A stretch of DNA of 43,104 nt from Protaetiibacter sp. (lineage in GTDB: Bacteria > Actinomycetota > Actinomycetes > Actinomycetales > Microbacteriaceae), in the NCBI GenBank assembly GCA_030150265.1, contig JASLGG010000036.1, positions 1 through 43,104 of the forward strand, in the 5' to 3' direction. The position numbers and the translations under genes are program-made. Under the pieces are notes generated by a model. It searched no databases and had not been told where the DNA came from. It saw nothing but the letters and a program-made list of their open reading frames with translations. Position 1 is the stretch's first letter. Every line of letters begins with the position of its first letter. Shown here piece by piece: positions 23,732-33,300 of the stretch.

Positions 23732-25301
23732 TGCCGACATAGAGCAGCCGGCGCTCCTCGTCGATCGCCTCGAGGCCGCGTGCGTGCGAGATCGGCAGCA
23801 GCCCCTCGGTGAGCCCCACGAGGTGCACGTGGTCCCACTCGAGGCCCTTGGCACCGTGCAGCGTGGAGAGCACGACGGACGACACGGTCGGCTCGTGCTG
23901 GCTGCTCTGCCGCTCCTGCAGCTCGGTCACGAAGTCCGCGAGGCTCGTTTCCGCGGGCGCGGCGTCGGCGAGCTCGACGAGCGCGTCGAGAGCCTCCCAG
24001 CGCTCGCGCACCGCGCCCTGGGCCTCGGGTGCCTGGGCCGACCAGCCGTTCGCGAGCGCCACATCCGCGACGGTCTCGTAGAGACCCTTCGGGGAGCCGG
24101 TCCGCGCGAGCGAGGTGAGCTCGAGCACCGCGCGCTTCACCACCTCGAGGTCGAAGAAGCGCGTGCCGCCGAGCTGACGGGAGCTGATGCCGCGGTCGGC
24201 GAGCGCCGTCTCGAAGGCGACCGCCTGCGCGTTGACCCGGTAGAGCACCGCGATCCGCTCGGGCGGCACGCCCGCCGCCAGCTGGGCCGCGACGGCGTCG
24301 GCCACCCCGCGCGCCTCGTCGGCATCCGAGTCCCAGCGGGTGACGGTCGGATCGGGCGCCGCCAGGTCGCCGTCGGCCGCCACGAGCTCGAGGGCGCCGG
24401 GTCGTCCGCGCATGAGACGGTTGGCGGCGCCGAGCACGGCGGGCGTCGAGCGGTGGTTGCGCTCGAGACGGACCTCGACCGCATCCGGATACCGGCTCGC
24501 GAAGCCGAGCAGGTACTCGCTCGAGGCGCCTGCGAAGGAGTAGATGGTCTGGGATGCGTCGCCCACGACGCAGAGGTCGCTGCGCGGGCCGAGCCAGAGC
24601 TCGAGCAGCTCCTGCTGGAGGGGCGAGACGTCCTGGTACTCGTCGACCACGAAGAAGCGGTACTGCTCCCGCACCTGATCCGCCACCCGCTGCTCGGCAT
24701 CGAGCATGCCCGCCGTCACGAGCAGCACGTCCTCGAAGTCGATGCGGCGGCGCTCGTCCTTGAGGTCCTCGTAGCGCTGCTGCAGCTCGACGACCGCGCT
24801 CGCCCCGAGGCCCGGGGGCAGCGCGCGCGACGGCGCGAGCCGCGCGTAGTCCTCGAGCGGGATGCGGCGCACCTTGCGCCACTCGATCTCGGCCGCCACG
24901 TCGCGCAGCGCCGCCGTGTCGACGCGCATCCGGAGCGACTCCGCGGCCTGCCCGAGCAGCCGCGCCTTGCCGGGGAGGATCTCGGGCAGCGGACCGCCGA
25001 CGAGCTGCGGCCAGAAGTAGCTCAGCTGGGCGAGCGCGGCGGCGTGGAAGGTGCGGGCGGTGACGCCACCGGCGCCCAGCCCGCGCAGGCGGCCGCGCAG
25101 CTCCCCCGCGGCGCGCGTCGTGAAGGTGAGCGCCATGACGCGGTCGGGCGCGTAGACGCCCGTCGCGACGCCGTGGGCGATCCGGTGGGTGAGGGTGCGC
25201 GTCTTGCCGGTGCCCGCACCCGCGAGAACGCAGACCGGGCCGAGCAGCGTCTCCGCCGCCACCCGCTGCTGCTCGTCGAGCCCCGCGAGGAGGTCGCTCA
25301 C
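23598..25301 (-). CDS. uvrD2: UvrD2-like superfamily 1 DNA helicase
   Basis: 567 residues from GTG 25301, overlapping the nudC stop by 4 bp. SF1A motifs: AGAGTGKT (27-34), LTFTTRAAGEL, ARTFHAAAL, FVVDEYQDVSPLQ (II), VVGDASQTIYSFAGA (III), VRLERNHRST (IV), STLHGAKGLEW (V) and LLYVGITRAR (VI). The mycobacterial UvrD2 is longer (about 700) with a Cys-cluster and HRDC domain at the end; both are absent here. It unwinds DNA 3'-5' in repair or replication. Neighbouring nudC is a conserved actinobacterial partner. Confidence 0.92.
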   Translation of the reverse strand: MSDLLAGLDEQQRVAAETLLGPVCVLAGAGTGKTRTLTHRIAHGVATGVYAPDRVMALTFTTRAAGELRGRLRGLGAGGVTARTFHAAALAQLSYFWPQLVGGPLPEILPGKARLLGQAAESLRMRVDTAALRDVAAEIEWRKVRRIPLEDYARLAPSRALPPGLGASAVVELQQRYEDLKDERRRIDFEDVLLVTAGMLDAEQRVADQVREQYRFFVVDEYQDVSPLQQELLELWLGPRSDLCVVGDASQTIYSFAGASSEYLLGFASRYPDAVEVRLERNHRSTPAVLGAANRLMRGRPGALELVAADGDLAAPDPTVTRWDSDADEARGVADAVAAQLAAGVPPERIAVLYRVNAQAVAFETALADRGISSRQLGGTRFFDLEVVKRAVLELTSLARTGSPKGLYETVADVALANGWSAQAPEAQGAVRERWEALDALVELADAAPAETSLADFVTELQERQSSQHEPTVSSVVLSTLHGAKGLEWDHVHLVGLTEGLLPISHARGLEAIDEERRLLYVGITRARRTLSLHWAAEGMRSRPREPSRFLAELRSGTPGAGRRPAR

Positions 25302-26278
25302 GCTCGGCCGCCCGCGGCAGGCGCCTCTGGCAGCGGCCCGCCGTACCAGTCCTCGAGGAGCGCGCGGGCGATCGACGCCGGACCGGACAGCAGCACTCGG
25401 CCCGCCGCCGCATCCGCCGCGAGCTCCTCGCGCGTGAACCAGCGCAGCTCGCGCAGCTCGGTGCCGTCCGGCTGCGGCACGGTCGAGGTGCCCGCGGCGA
25501 TCCGCGCCTCGAAGCCGAGCATGAGCGAGGCCGGGAACGGCCACGGCTGGCTGCCGCGGTACTCCGGGTCCTCGACCACCACACCCGCCTCCTCGAAGAT
25601 CTCGCGGATGACGGCGGCCTCGAGCGACTCCCCCGGCTCGACGAAGCCCGCGAGCAGCGAGAAGCGCCCGACCTCCCATTCCACATTGGAGCCCAGCAGG
25701 ATGCGGTCCTCGTCGTCGAGCACCGCCACGATCACGGCGGGGTCGGTGCGCGGGAAGTGCTCGCGCCCCGTCACCGGGTCGACGCGCACCCAGCCCGCCT
25801 GGGTCACCGAGGTCGCCTCGCCGGTCGCCGGCGAGAACGCCGACGAGCCGTGCCAGTTGGCGAGCGCGAGCGCCTGCACGAAGAGCCCCGCGTCGCGCGG
25901 GTCGAGCAGCGCGCCCACCCGGCGCAGGTCGAGCCAGCGCCCCGCCTCACCGAGCCGCACCGCCTCGTCCTCCGAGACCACCGCGGCGAGCACCGCCGCG
26001 CCCTCCTCGACGTCGCCGGATGCCGCGCGAGCACGCCCGAGGAACATCGCGTCGCCCGGGTCGAGGGCGAGCGCCGCGGGCTCGAGCAGCGCGAGCGACC
26101 CGTCCGTCGTGCCGAGCGCGCGCCCGCCGTGCAGCACGACGACGCGCGTGCGCGGCTCGTGGAGCAGGGCCGGGATGCCGCCGAGCCGCGAGAGGTAGTC
26201 GCGGTCGAGCGCGGAGCGGGCGAGTGCGGGGCTGATCGGGGCGCGCCGCACGCGGGCCGCATCCCTCGAACCGCTCAT
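25298..26278 (-). CDS. nudC: NAD(H) diphosphatase NudC-like, zinc ribbon lost
   Basis: 326 residues from ATG 26278 (GGAGGG upstream). The Nudix box begins GFVEPGESLEAA and continues VIREIFEEAGV, complete with REIFEE. The NudC-specific SQPWPFPASLMLGF follows. This enzyme hydrolyses NADH and may remove NAD caps from RNA. The zinc ribbon that normally has four Cys between WH and PRTDP is present in outline (ALANWHGSSAFSPATG, then RVDPVTGREHFPRTDP) but all four cysteines are replaced. Catalysis may persist, since the ribbon is structural. First gene of the nudC-uvrD2 unit. Confidence 0.9.
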   Translation of the reverse strand: MSGSRDAARVRRAPISPALARSALDRDYLSRLGGIPALLHEPRTRVVVLHGGRALGTTDGSLALLEPAALALDPGDAMFLGRARAASGDVEEGAAVLAAVVSEDEAVRLGEAGRWLDLRRVGALLDPRDAGLFVQALALANWHGSSAFSPATGEATSVTQAGWVRVDPVTGREHFPRTDPAVIVAVLDDEDRILLGSNVEWEVGRFSLLAGFVEPGESLEAAVIREIFEEAGVVVEDPEYRGSQPWPFPASLMLGFEARIAAGTSTVPQPDGTELRELRWFTREELAADAAAGRVLLSGPASIARALLEDWYGGPLPEAPAAGGRA

Positions 26279-26397
26279 CCGCATCCCTCCGTCGGCGGGG
26301 TCCGCCGCCTCGTCGCACCCCACTGCCTCGCCTGGAGGGCCGCCCCGAGAACGGCGGATCGGGCGTGGCGTGCCGGGGGGCCGGGGCGGGGCAGACC

Positions 26398-26403
26398 TAC
26401 CCT
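26398..26403 (+). promoter_or_regulatory. -10 box of the 26410 gene (leaderless type)
   Basis: TACCCT, then exactly 6 nt, then ATG 26410. Confidence 0.6.
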
Positions 26404-26409
26404 GTCGCC

Positions 26410-27402
26410 ATGGCCAGATCCCACCTCACTCTAGCGGCGCTCGCCACCTCGGCCGTCGCGGAGCTCGACGTCGTCGGGGCGGCCCCCTTCGGCACCGCCG
26501 GGCGCGGCGACTTCGACTCGGCCGTCGTGACGGGCCGTGACGGCAGGCATTGGATCGTGCGCGTGCCGCGTTCCCAGCGGGCCGAGCAGGAGCAGTCCGC
26601 CGACCTCGTGGCGCTGCGCGCGCTGAGCCAGGGCGTGCGCGCCCGGCTGCCGTTCGAGGTCACCGCCTTCGCCGGGCAGGCGCCCGTCGGCCGCACCCGG
26701 GCGATCGTCTCCGAGTTCGTCTACGGCACGCCCGCCACGCTCGCCGGCATCGACCGCGAGCTCGCCGAGTCGATCGGCGAGGCGGTCGCCGCGATCCACG
26801 GCCTGCCCACGAGCCTCGTGACGGATGCCGGGCTCCCGGTGCGCTCCGCAGTCGAGGTGCACCGCAGCGTGCTCGCGCTCATCGACCGCGCGGCCGCCAC
26901 GAAGCTCGTGCCGGCGGCACTGCTCGAGCGCTGGCAGCAGGCGGGCGACGACGCGGGGCTCTGGCAGTTCGCGCCGACCGTCGTCAACGGGGCGCTCGGC
27001 GCCGGGTCCTTCCTCGCCTCCGCGGGCCACGTCACAGGTCTGCTCGGCTGGCACGCGCTGCAGGTCGGCGACCCCGCCCGCGACCTCTTCTGGCTGCTCG
27101 CCACCCGCCGCGACGGCATCGCGGACGCCGCCTTCGACGCCTACACGCGCGTGCGCGGCAGCGTCGACCGCCGCCTCCGTCAGCGTGCGACGCTGCTCTC
27201 GGAGCTCGAGGTGGCCCGCTGGCTGCTGCACGGCACCGAGACGCGCTCGACGGAGACGGTCGACGACGCGGTGCGGATGATGTCGCGCCTCGTCGACGAC
27301 GTGCTGGGCGACGCCACCGACGCGATCGGGCCGCAGACCCTCCCCATCCTCGCGGTCGACGAGGTCGAGGCGCTGCTCGACCGCGCCGAGCGGGTCTCCT
27401 AG
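26410..27402 (+). CDS. Aminoglycoside/macrolide-phosphotransferase-fold protein, probable pseudokinase
   Basis: 330 residues. The N-lobe HWIVRVPRS, the hinge IVSEFVYGTP and the C-lobe GDPARDLFWLL match the APH/Mph fold. The catalytic loop, normally HGDLHxGN, reads VVNGALGAGSF (191-201), so the catalytic Asp is Ala195. The metal-binding Asp of the following strand (usually IDW) is Gly213 (LLGWHALQVGD). Both changes argue against phosphotransfer, although ATP or ligand binding may remain. It is divergent from nudC and convergent with an MFS gene, 10 bp between stops. Not an antibiotic-resistance call. Confidence 0.8.
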   Translation: MARSHLTLAALATSAVAELDVVGAAPFGTAGRGDFDSAVVTGRDGRHWIVRVPRSQRAEQEQSADLVALRALSQGVRARLPFEVTAFAGQAPVGRTRAIVSEFVYGTPATLAGIDRELAESIGEAVAAIHGLPTSLVTDAGLPVRSAVEVHRSVLALIDRAAATKLVPAALLERWQQAGDDAGLWQFAPTVVNGALGAGSFLASAGHVTGLLGWHALQVGDPARDLFWLLATRRDGIADAAFDAYTRVRGSVDRRLRQRATLLSELEVARWLLHGTETRSTETVDDAVRMMSRLVDDVLGDATDAIGPQTLPILAVDEVEALLDRAERVS

Positions 27403-27412
27403 GGCTCCGCGC

Positions 27413-28762
27413 TCACCCGACGGGAGCCACCGGGCGCCGCCGGGGAACGATCCGCACCAGTTGCCGCGGCGAGCGGAAGTCCACGCGCATCCGCAGCTCG
27501 CGCCGGTGGGCGAGCACGGCAGCGACCACGAGCGCGGCGAGCGCCGGCGCCGCCCCCGCCACCACGAAGGCCCACGCCCCGCCCAGGTTCTCGGCGATCC
27601 AGCCCATGACGACGCCGCCCGCCGCCTGTCCGCCTGTGACGACCATGAGGTAGAGCGCCATGACGCGGCCGCGGATGCCGGGGTTGGTCGAGAGCTGCGT
27701 CATCGATTCGGCGCCCGTGGCGAACAGCAGCCGGCTGACGCCGATGCCGAGCAGCGCGCCGAGGAAGAGCGGATACCAGGGCGCGATGCCGGCGAGCATC
27801 GTCACGACGCCGTAGAGCCCTGCGAAGCCGACGATGTCGCGCAGCCGCAGCGTGAGCCGGCGGGAGGAGAGCAGGGCGCCCACGAAGGCTCCCGCGGCGC
27901 ACAGCGAGTTGTAGAGGCCGTAGCCCGCGGCCCCGGTGCCCCAGGTTCCGTCGGCGGATGCCGCGAGCAGCACCGGCAGGTTCATGCCGAAGACCGCGAC
28001 GAAGGCGAGCAGCACGAGCGGCCAGAGGATCGTCGGCTTCGCGAAGGCGTAGCGCAGCGCCTCGCGGATCTGGCCGCGCGACCGCGGCCGCTTCGGCACG
28101 GGCACGAGCTCGTGGGCGCGCATGAGCGAGAAGGCGAGCACGGCGATGAGCGAGGTGCCGGCGTTGATGGCGATCGACCATCCGGAGCCGACGAGCGCGA
28201 TGAGAACGCCGCTGACGGCCGGTCCGAGGAGGCCGCCGAGGTGGAAGATCGTGGCGTTGAGGCTGATCGCCCCGCGCAGGTGCCGTGTGCCGACCATCTC
28301 GGAGACGAAGGCGGCGCGGCTCGGGCCGTCCATCGCCATCGAGGTGCCGGTGATGCCCGCGATGAGCAGCACCTGCCAGGTGGCGACCGTGCCGGTCAGC
28401 ACGAGCACCGCGAGCACGGCATTCGCCACGGTGCCGACGGACTGCGTGACGAGCAGCACCCGCCTCCGCGGCACCCGGTCCGAGAGCACGCCCGCCCAGG
28501 CGCCGAACAGCAGCGTCGGCGCGAACTGCAGCGCCACCGCGATGCCGACGAGCGCCACGTCGCCGGTCAGCTCGAGCACGAGCCAGTCGATCGCGACGCG
28601 CGCCATCCATCCGCCGGTGTTGGCGAAGAGCTGGGCGATCACGTAGAGCCGGTAGTTGTAGGCGCCCAGCGCGGCGAAGGTGTCTCGCCAGCGGGGCCGC
28701 TCGGTGAGGATCGGGATCGGCTCGGTGACCGCCTCGAGGTCGGCGGGCGTCGGGGTGGTCAC
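27413..28762 (-). CDS. MFS exporter (EntS/MFS_3 type)
   Basis: 449 residues from GTG 28762. Twelve helices are expected. The N-terminus NYRLYVIAQLFANTGGWMAR and the helix-loop WLVLELTGDVALVGIAVALQ and LSDRVPRRRVLL are typical of the EntS-like branch, which exports siderophores and other small molecules. A TAGCGT box (28775..28770) lies 7 nt upstream, giving a nearly leaderless mRNA. It is divergent from a LysR gene with a shared 85-bp intergenic region, so the LysR protein is the likely regulator. Substrate unknown. Confidence 0.9.
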   Translation of the reverse strand: MTTPTPADLEAVTEPIPILTERPRWRDTFAALGAYNYRLYVIAQLFANTGGWMARVAIDWLVLELTGDVALVGIAVALQFAPTLLFGAWAGVLSDRVPRRRVLLVTQSVGTVANAVLAVLVLTGTVATWQVLLIAGITGTSMAMDGPSRAAFVSEMVGTRHLRGAISLNATIFHLGGLLGPAVSGVLIALVGSGWSIAINAGTSLIAVLAFSLMRAHELVPVPKRPRSRGQIREALRYAFAKPTILWPLVLLAFVAVFGMNLPVLLAASADGTWGTGAAGYGLYNSLCAAGAFVGALLSSRRLTLRLRDIVGFAGLYGVVTMLAGIAPWYPLFLGALLGIGVSRLLFATGAESMTQLSTNPGIRGRVMALYLMVVTGGQAAGGVVMGWIAENLGGAWAFVVAGAAPALAALVVAAVLAHRRELRMRVDFRSPRQLVRIVPRRRPVAPVG

Positions 28763-28769
28763 CCCACCC

Positions 28770-28775
28770 ACGCTA
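28770..28775 (-). promoter_or_regulatory. -10 box of the MFS gene (near-leaderless)
   Basis: TAGCGT with 7 nt to GTG 28762, one nucleotide longer than the spacing seen elsewhere. Confidence 0.5.
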
Positions 28776-28810
28776 GGCGCCCCGGCGTCATTATGTAGCG
28801 CTATCGTGGC

Positions 28811-28835
28811 TATAACTCCCATTCGATTCTCGAAT
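28811..28835 (+). promoter_or_regulatory. lysR promoter and possible LysR operator
   Basis: TATAAC (28811-28816) is a good -10 box. ATTCG (28821-28825), 5 nt and CGAAT (28831-28835) form a 15-bp dyad of the LysR T-N11-A class, positioned between the divergent genes. Confidence 0.5.
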
Positions 28836-28847
28836 AATGAGGTGAGC

Positions 28848-29690
28848 GTGCTCGATCCCGTGCTGCTGCGCACCTTCGTGGCCGTCGCCGATACCGCGAG
28901 CTTCACACGCGCCGCCGAGCTGCTCGGCGTCAGCCAGCCGACCGTCAGCCAGCAGGTGCGCAAGCTCGAGAACGCGGCCGGACGGGTGCTCGTCGCGCGC
29001 GACACCCGCGCCGTGCGGCTCACCGACAACGGCGACGCGATGCTCGGCTTCGCCCGCACGATCCTCGCCGCCCACGACGAGGCCGCCGCCTACTTCGTGG
29101 GATCCGCGATGCGCGGGCGCCTGCGCTTCGGCGCCGCCGACGACCTCGCCCTCACCCACCTGCCGCAGGTGCTGCGCGACTTCCGGCAGCTGTATCCGCA
29201 GATCAACCTCGAGCTCACCGTGGGGCAGAGCGGATACCTGGCCCGCCGTCTCGCCGCCGGCCAGCTCGACCTCGTCTACGTCAAGCAGGACCCGGGCAGC
29301 GGCGAGGGCCGCACCGTGCGCCGTGAGCGGCTCGTCTGGATCGCGCACCGCTCCCTGCGGCTCGATCCCGGCGCGACGGTGCCGCTCATCGTGTACCAGG
29401 CGCCCAGCTACTCCCGCGACGCGGCCATCCACGCCCTCGAGGAGTCGGGGCGCACCTGGCGCATCACCTGCAACGTGCGCGAGGTCAACGGAGCGCTCGC
29501 GGCGCTGCGGGCGGGCATCGGCATCGCCGTCTTCCCCCGGCTGCTCATCCCCGACGACCTCGTCGAGGTGACCGGCACCTTCGAGCTCCCCCGCCTCGGC
29601 GAGGTCGACTTCGCGCTGCTCTCGAACCCGCGCTCCTCCCGCGAGCCCGCCGACGCCCTCGCCAACGCCATCCACGCGGCGGCCCGGTAG
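28848..29690 (+). CDS. LysR-family transcriptional regulator
   Basis: 280 residues from GTG 28848, giving the usual LysR start VLDPVLLRTF; GAGGTGAG lies just before. GTG 28842 is an alternative. The N-terminal helix-turn-helix is SFTRAAELLGVSQPTVSQQV (about 18-37). The effector domain starts near residue 90 (RLRFGAADDLALTHLPQVL). It probably controls the divergent MFS exporter through the ATTCG-N5-CGAAT site. The TAG stop lies in the left arm of the next operator (29687-29705). Confidence 0.92.
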   Translation: MLDPVLLRTFVAVADTASFTRAAELLGVSQPTVSQQVRKLENAAGRVLVARDTRAVRLTDNGDAMLGFARTILAAHDEAAAYFVGSAMRGRLRFGAADDLALTHLPQVLRDFRQLYPQINLELTVGQSGYLARRLAAGQLDLVYVKQDPGSGEGRTVRRERLVWIAHRSLRLDPGATVPLIVYQAPSYSRDAAIHALEESGRTWRITCNVREVNGALAALRAGIGIAVFPRLLIPDDLVEVTGTFELPRLGEVDFALLSNPRSSREPADALANAIHAAAR

Positions 29691-29713
29691 TACTGTCAGT
29701 ACTACTCGAGTAG
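29687..29713. promoter_or_regulatory. Two overlapping palindromes: toxin-antitoxin operator
   Basis: GTAGTACTG, T, CAGTACTAC (29687-29705) is a perfect 9-bp-arm dyad. CTACTCGAGTAG (29702-29713) is a perfect 12-bp palindrome sharing its end and running into the -10 box. Stacked sites fit cooperative binding by a RHH antitoxin. Confidence 0.75.
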
Positions 29714-29716
29714 CAT
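29711..29716 (+). promoter_or_regulatory. -10 box of the RHH/MazF pair (leaderless type)
   Basis: TAGCAT, then exactly 6 nt, then ATG 29723. Its first bases are part of the second operator palindrome. Confidence 0.65.
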
Positions 29717-29722
29717 CGACGC

Positions 29723-29941
29723 ATGGTCTCCCCCAAGATCAGCGTGAGCCTCGCGGCCGACGACCTCAGCTACCTCGACCTCCAGACGTTGTCGGGGCGC
29801 TACGCGAGCCGGTCGGCCGCGCTGCACGACGCCATCCGGATGCTGCGTGAGAGCGAGCTCGCCGACGCCTACGCGGAGGCATTCGCCGAGTGGCACGGCG
29901 ACGAATGGGACGAAGCGGTCTCCGATGGGCTCACCGCGTGA
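29723..29941 (+). CDS. Ribbon-helix-helix antitoxin (ParD/MazE-like)
   Basis: 72 residues from ATG 29723. The short strand KISVSLAADDLSYLD followed by helices with RYASRSAALHDAIRMLRESE is a ribbon-helix-helix DNA-binding fold. The C-terminus (AYAEAFAEWHGDEWDEAVSD) is acidic and should neutralise the toxin. The stop overlaps the toxin start (GTGA). It should bind the two palindromes just upstream and repress its own operon. Confidence 0.87.
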   Translation: MVSPKISVSLAADDLSYLDLQTLSGRYASRSAALHDAIRMLRESELADAYAEAFAEWHGDEWDEAVSDGLTA

Positions 29942-30306
29942 GCGCACCGGTCGACGTGCTCCTGCGGAGGGGAGCGATCGTGCTCGTGTCGTTCGACCCC
30001 TCCGTCGGATCGGAGGCCGCCAAGATGCGACCGGCCGTCGTGGTGAGCAACAACACCGCCAATGCCGCCGCAGCGCGAACCGGCGGCGTCATCACCGTGG
30101 CGCCCGTCACGAGCAACATCTCCCGCATCCATCCGTTCCAGGTGCTCCTCACCGCGCAGGCCACGGGCCTTCCGCGCGATTCGAAGGCACAGGCCGAGCA
30201 GCTCCGCGCCGTCTCGGTGTCGCGCATCCGGGCCGCCGTGGGATGGGTGCCGACCGACACGATGCGCGAGCTCGACGCCGCGATCCGGCTGCACCTGAGC
30301 GTCTAG
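29938..30306 (+). CDS. MazF/PemK-family endoribonuclease toxin
   Basis: 122 residues from GTG 29938. The PemK core is visible: LRRGAIVLVSFDPSVGSE, then AAKMRPAVVVSNNTAN and VITVAPVTSNISRIHPFQVL, ending with LRAVSVSRIRAAVGWV. This family cuts mRNA or tRNA at short sequences. The conserved Arg and Thr/Ser positions seem present (RPAVV, APVTSN), so it is probably active. It is convergent with adnB, 32 bp between stops, with no clear terminator hairpin. Confidence 0.9.
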   Translation: MSAPVDVLLRRGAIVLVSFDPSVGSEAAKMRPAVVVSNNTANAAAARTGGVITVAPVTSNISRIHPFQVLLTAQATGLPRDSKAQAEQLRAVSVSRIRAAVGWVPTDTMRELDAAIRLHLSV

Positions 30307-30338
30307 CAGGGTGAGGATCGCGGCAGCAGCGGAGCGGC

Positions 30339-33300
30339 TCAGCCCACGGGGAAGGCCGTCCGCCAGCGGGCCAGCAGCTCCTCCTCCGAGTCGATGTGCT
30401 CGGGGCGGACGACGCGGTCGTCGGCCACGAAGTAGAACGCCGCGTCGATGAGCCCGGGGTCGATGCCCTCCCAGCGCGCATAGGCGAGCCGGTAGAGCGC
30501 GAGCTGCAGCTGCTTGCGCTCGAGGTCGGCGTCGTCCTGGGGCGCCTTGCCCGTCTTCCAGTCGACGACCTCGTAGCGGTCGCCCTCGCGGTAGACGGCG
30601 TCGATCTTGCAGATCACGACGCGCCCGTCGAACGGCAGATGGATCTCGCGCTCCACCTCCACGGGCCGCCGCTCGGCCCACGGCGAGCGCTCGAAGGTGG
30701 CCTGCAGCTCGGCGAGCCGCTCGGCGTCCACGACCTCGCCCGCGTCGTCGAGCTCGAAGGGGGCGGCGTCGAGCTCGTCCGCGCCGCCGACGCGTCCGTA
30801 GCGCTCCTCGACCCAGCTGTGGAAGAGGGTGCCGAGGCGGGTGGCGCGGTAGGGGCGCTCGGGCATCGGGCGGCGCAGCTCGGCGGCCACGGCATCCGGG
30901 TCGCTCACGTAGTCCTTGAAGGCGGATGCGGGGATGCGCACCGGCAGCGGCACGACCCCGTCGCGGTTTCGGCGGCGCGCCCGCTCCTCCAGCAGCAGCT
31001 CGGCCTCGCGGGCCCACGGCCCGACGACGGCGGGCTCGGCCGTCTGCACGGCCGCAGCCGCCGCCCGCACCGCGGCTCCGCGCGAGCCGAAGGGCTCGTG
31101 GGGCCAGCGCGTGACCTCGGGCTCGCCGCCCGGCGGCGGCGCGTCGGAGGCGGATGCCGCGGGCGGCGGCGCGACGACCCCGGCATCCGCGAGCTCCACC
31201 AGGAACCGGCTCGGGGTGCGCGGGCGGGTCTGGCCGCCCCAGAACGAGCCGCTCAGCAGCAGGTGGTCGCGCGCCCGGGTGACGGCGACGTAGGCGAGCC
31301 GCCGCTCCTCGGCACGGTAGTGATCGGCGACCTCCTCACGGAACCGCTTCACCTCGTCGGAGAAGGCCTTGCGGGAGTCGATGCGGTCGAGCTCGAAGCG
31401 CGGCAGCTGGGCGGCGTCGCCGCGCTCCGGCCAGGGGAAGCGTCCGAAGCCGAGCCAGCCGCCGTAGCCCTCGACCGGACGTGCGGGCAGCTCGTCCTCG
31501 ACGAGCCGCGGCACGGCCACGACGTCCCACTCGAGCCCCTTCGCACCGTGCACGGTGAGCACCTGCACGGTGCCGGGCTCCGGGTCCTCGGGTCGGGGCG
31601 AGAGGTCCTCCCGCTGCTCCGCCTCCTTCAGCCAGCCGAGGAAGCCGCCGAGCGTCGCGGTCTCGGCGATCGCGAGATAGCCCGACAGCGCGTCGAGCAG
31701 GGCGTCGAGGTTCGCCTCCCCCGCCGTGCGGGTCTCGTTGGCGGCGAGCTCCAGATCGAGGCGCAGCTCGTGCGCCACGAGCACCACGAGCTCCGGCAGC
31801 TCGAGGCCCGCACGCGCCCGCAGCCGGTCGACGAGGGCCGCGGCGTCGCGCAGCCGGGCGAGCCCGTCGGGGCTGAACCTTTCGAGGGCTCGATGCGTCG
31901 CGGGCACCCGGCCCACGAACTCGAGCGCGTCGACGATCGAGCCGCCCTCGCCGTCGGCCACCGAGTCGCGCATCCGCTGCTGCACCTCGTCGGGGAGGAT
32001 GCCGCTCTCGGCCGCGTCGTGCCGCGCGAGCCAGCCCGACACCTCCCGCAGCGCGTCGAGGTCGGCGACGCCGACGCGCCAGCGGGCGCCCGCGAGCAGC
32101 CGCAGCAGCTCGAGCCCCGCATCCGGGCTCTCGATCACGCGCAGGGCGCTCACCAGGTCGGCGATCTCCGGCTCGGCGAGCAGGCCCCCGATGCCGAGCA
32201 CGTGGTACGGCACGCCCGCCTCTCGCAGGGCGTCGAGGAAGTGCTGCTGCGTCTTGCGGGCACGCAGCAGGAGCGCCGCCGTTCCCGGGGCGCCGGACCG
32301 CGCGCGCGACTCCGCGAGCCGCTCGCGCAGCCAGGAGGCCACTGCGGCGGCCTCCTCGCCGAGCGTCTCGGGGAACGCGGTCGCGACCGGATGCGCGCTC
32401 GCGCCGGGCCGCGCCACGAGCGTCGGCACGTCGATGGGCGCGCGACCGCCCGCGACGAGCGCGTTGGCGGCGTCGAGGATGCGCTCGCCGTTGCGCCAGC
32501 TCGTCGCGAGGGTGAAGTCGGGGGCGGGCGCGCCGTCCGTCGTGCGGAAGCGCTCGCGGAACTCGCCGAGGTTCGACGCGCTCGCGCCGCGCCATCCGTA
32601 GATCGACTGGTTCGGGTCGCCGACCGCCGTCACGGGCGCGCCCGCGAAGATGCGGGCGAGCAGCTCGGTCTGCACGACCGAGGTGTCCTGGTACTCGTCG
32701 AGCAGCACGACACGGAACCGCGTGCGCAGCTCCTCCGCGGCATCCGGACGCTTCTCCACGGCGCGCAGGGCGAGCACGACCTGGTCGGCGTAGTCGACCG
32801 CGCCGCGTGCGCGCTTCGCGGCGTCGTACTCGGCGGCGAGGTCGACGAGCAGCTCGAGCTGGGCGAGGTCGCCGATCTGATCGAGCACCGCGTCGAAGGT
32901 GCCGCGCGTGGAGCCGATCGGCAGCTCGCGCAGCTCCGCGAAGCGCCGCCCGAGGGCGCGCACGCGCTCGGGGTCGGCGGCGTTGTCGGCGAGCCCCGCC
33001 GCGATCCGGATGGTGGCCTCGACGACCGCGTCGAGGCGCTTGTCGAGGGTCTCGAGCCGCGGGTCGAGGCTGCGGATCACGACCGAGCGGGCCAGCTGCC
33101 AGGCGGCCGCCTCGCCGAGCACCACGCCGTCGCCGTCGCGGCCCAGCACGAGGGCGTTGTCGCGGAACACCGCGCTCGCGAAGGAGTTGTAGGTGGAGAT
33201 CTCGGGGGCGTCGAAGAGGTCGTGCCCCTCGGGCGTGAGGCCCGCCTCGTGCAGCTCGACGAGGCGCTCCCGGATGCGCTCCGCGAGCTCGCCCGCCGCC

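Noticed and set aside
26410..27402. Macrolide or aminoglycoside resistance gene
   Set aside because: The fold fits, but the catalytic Asp positions are replaced, so a resistance function is not supported.
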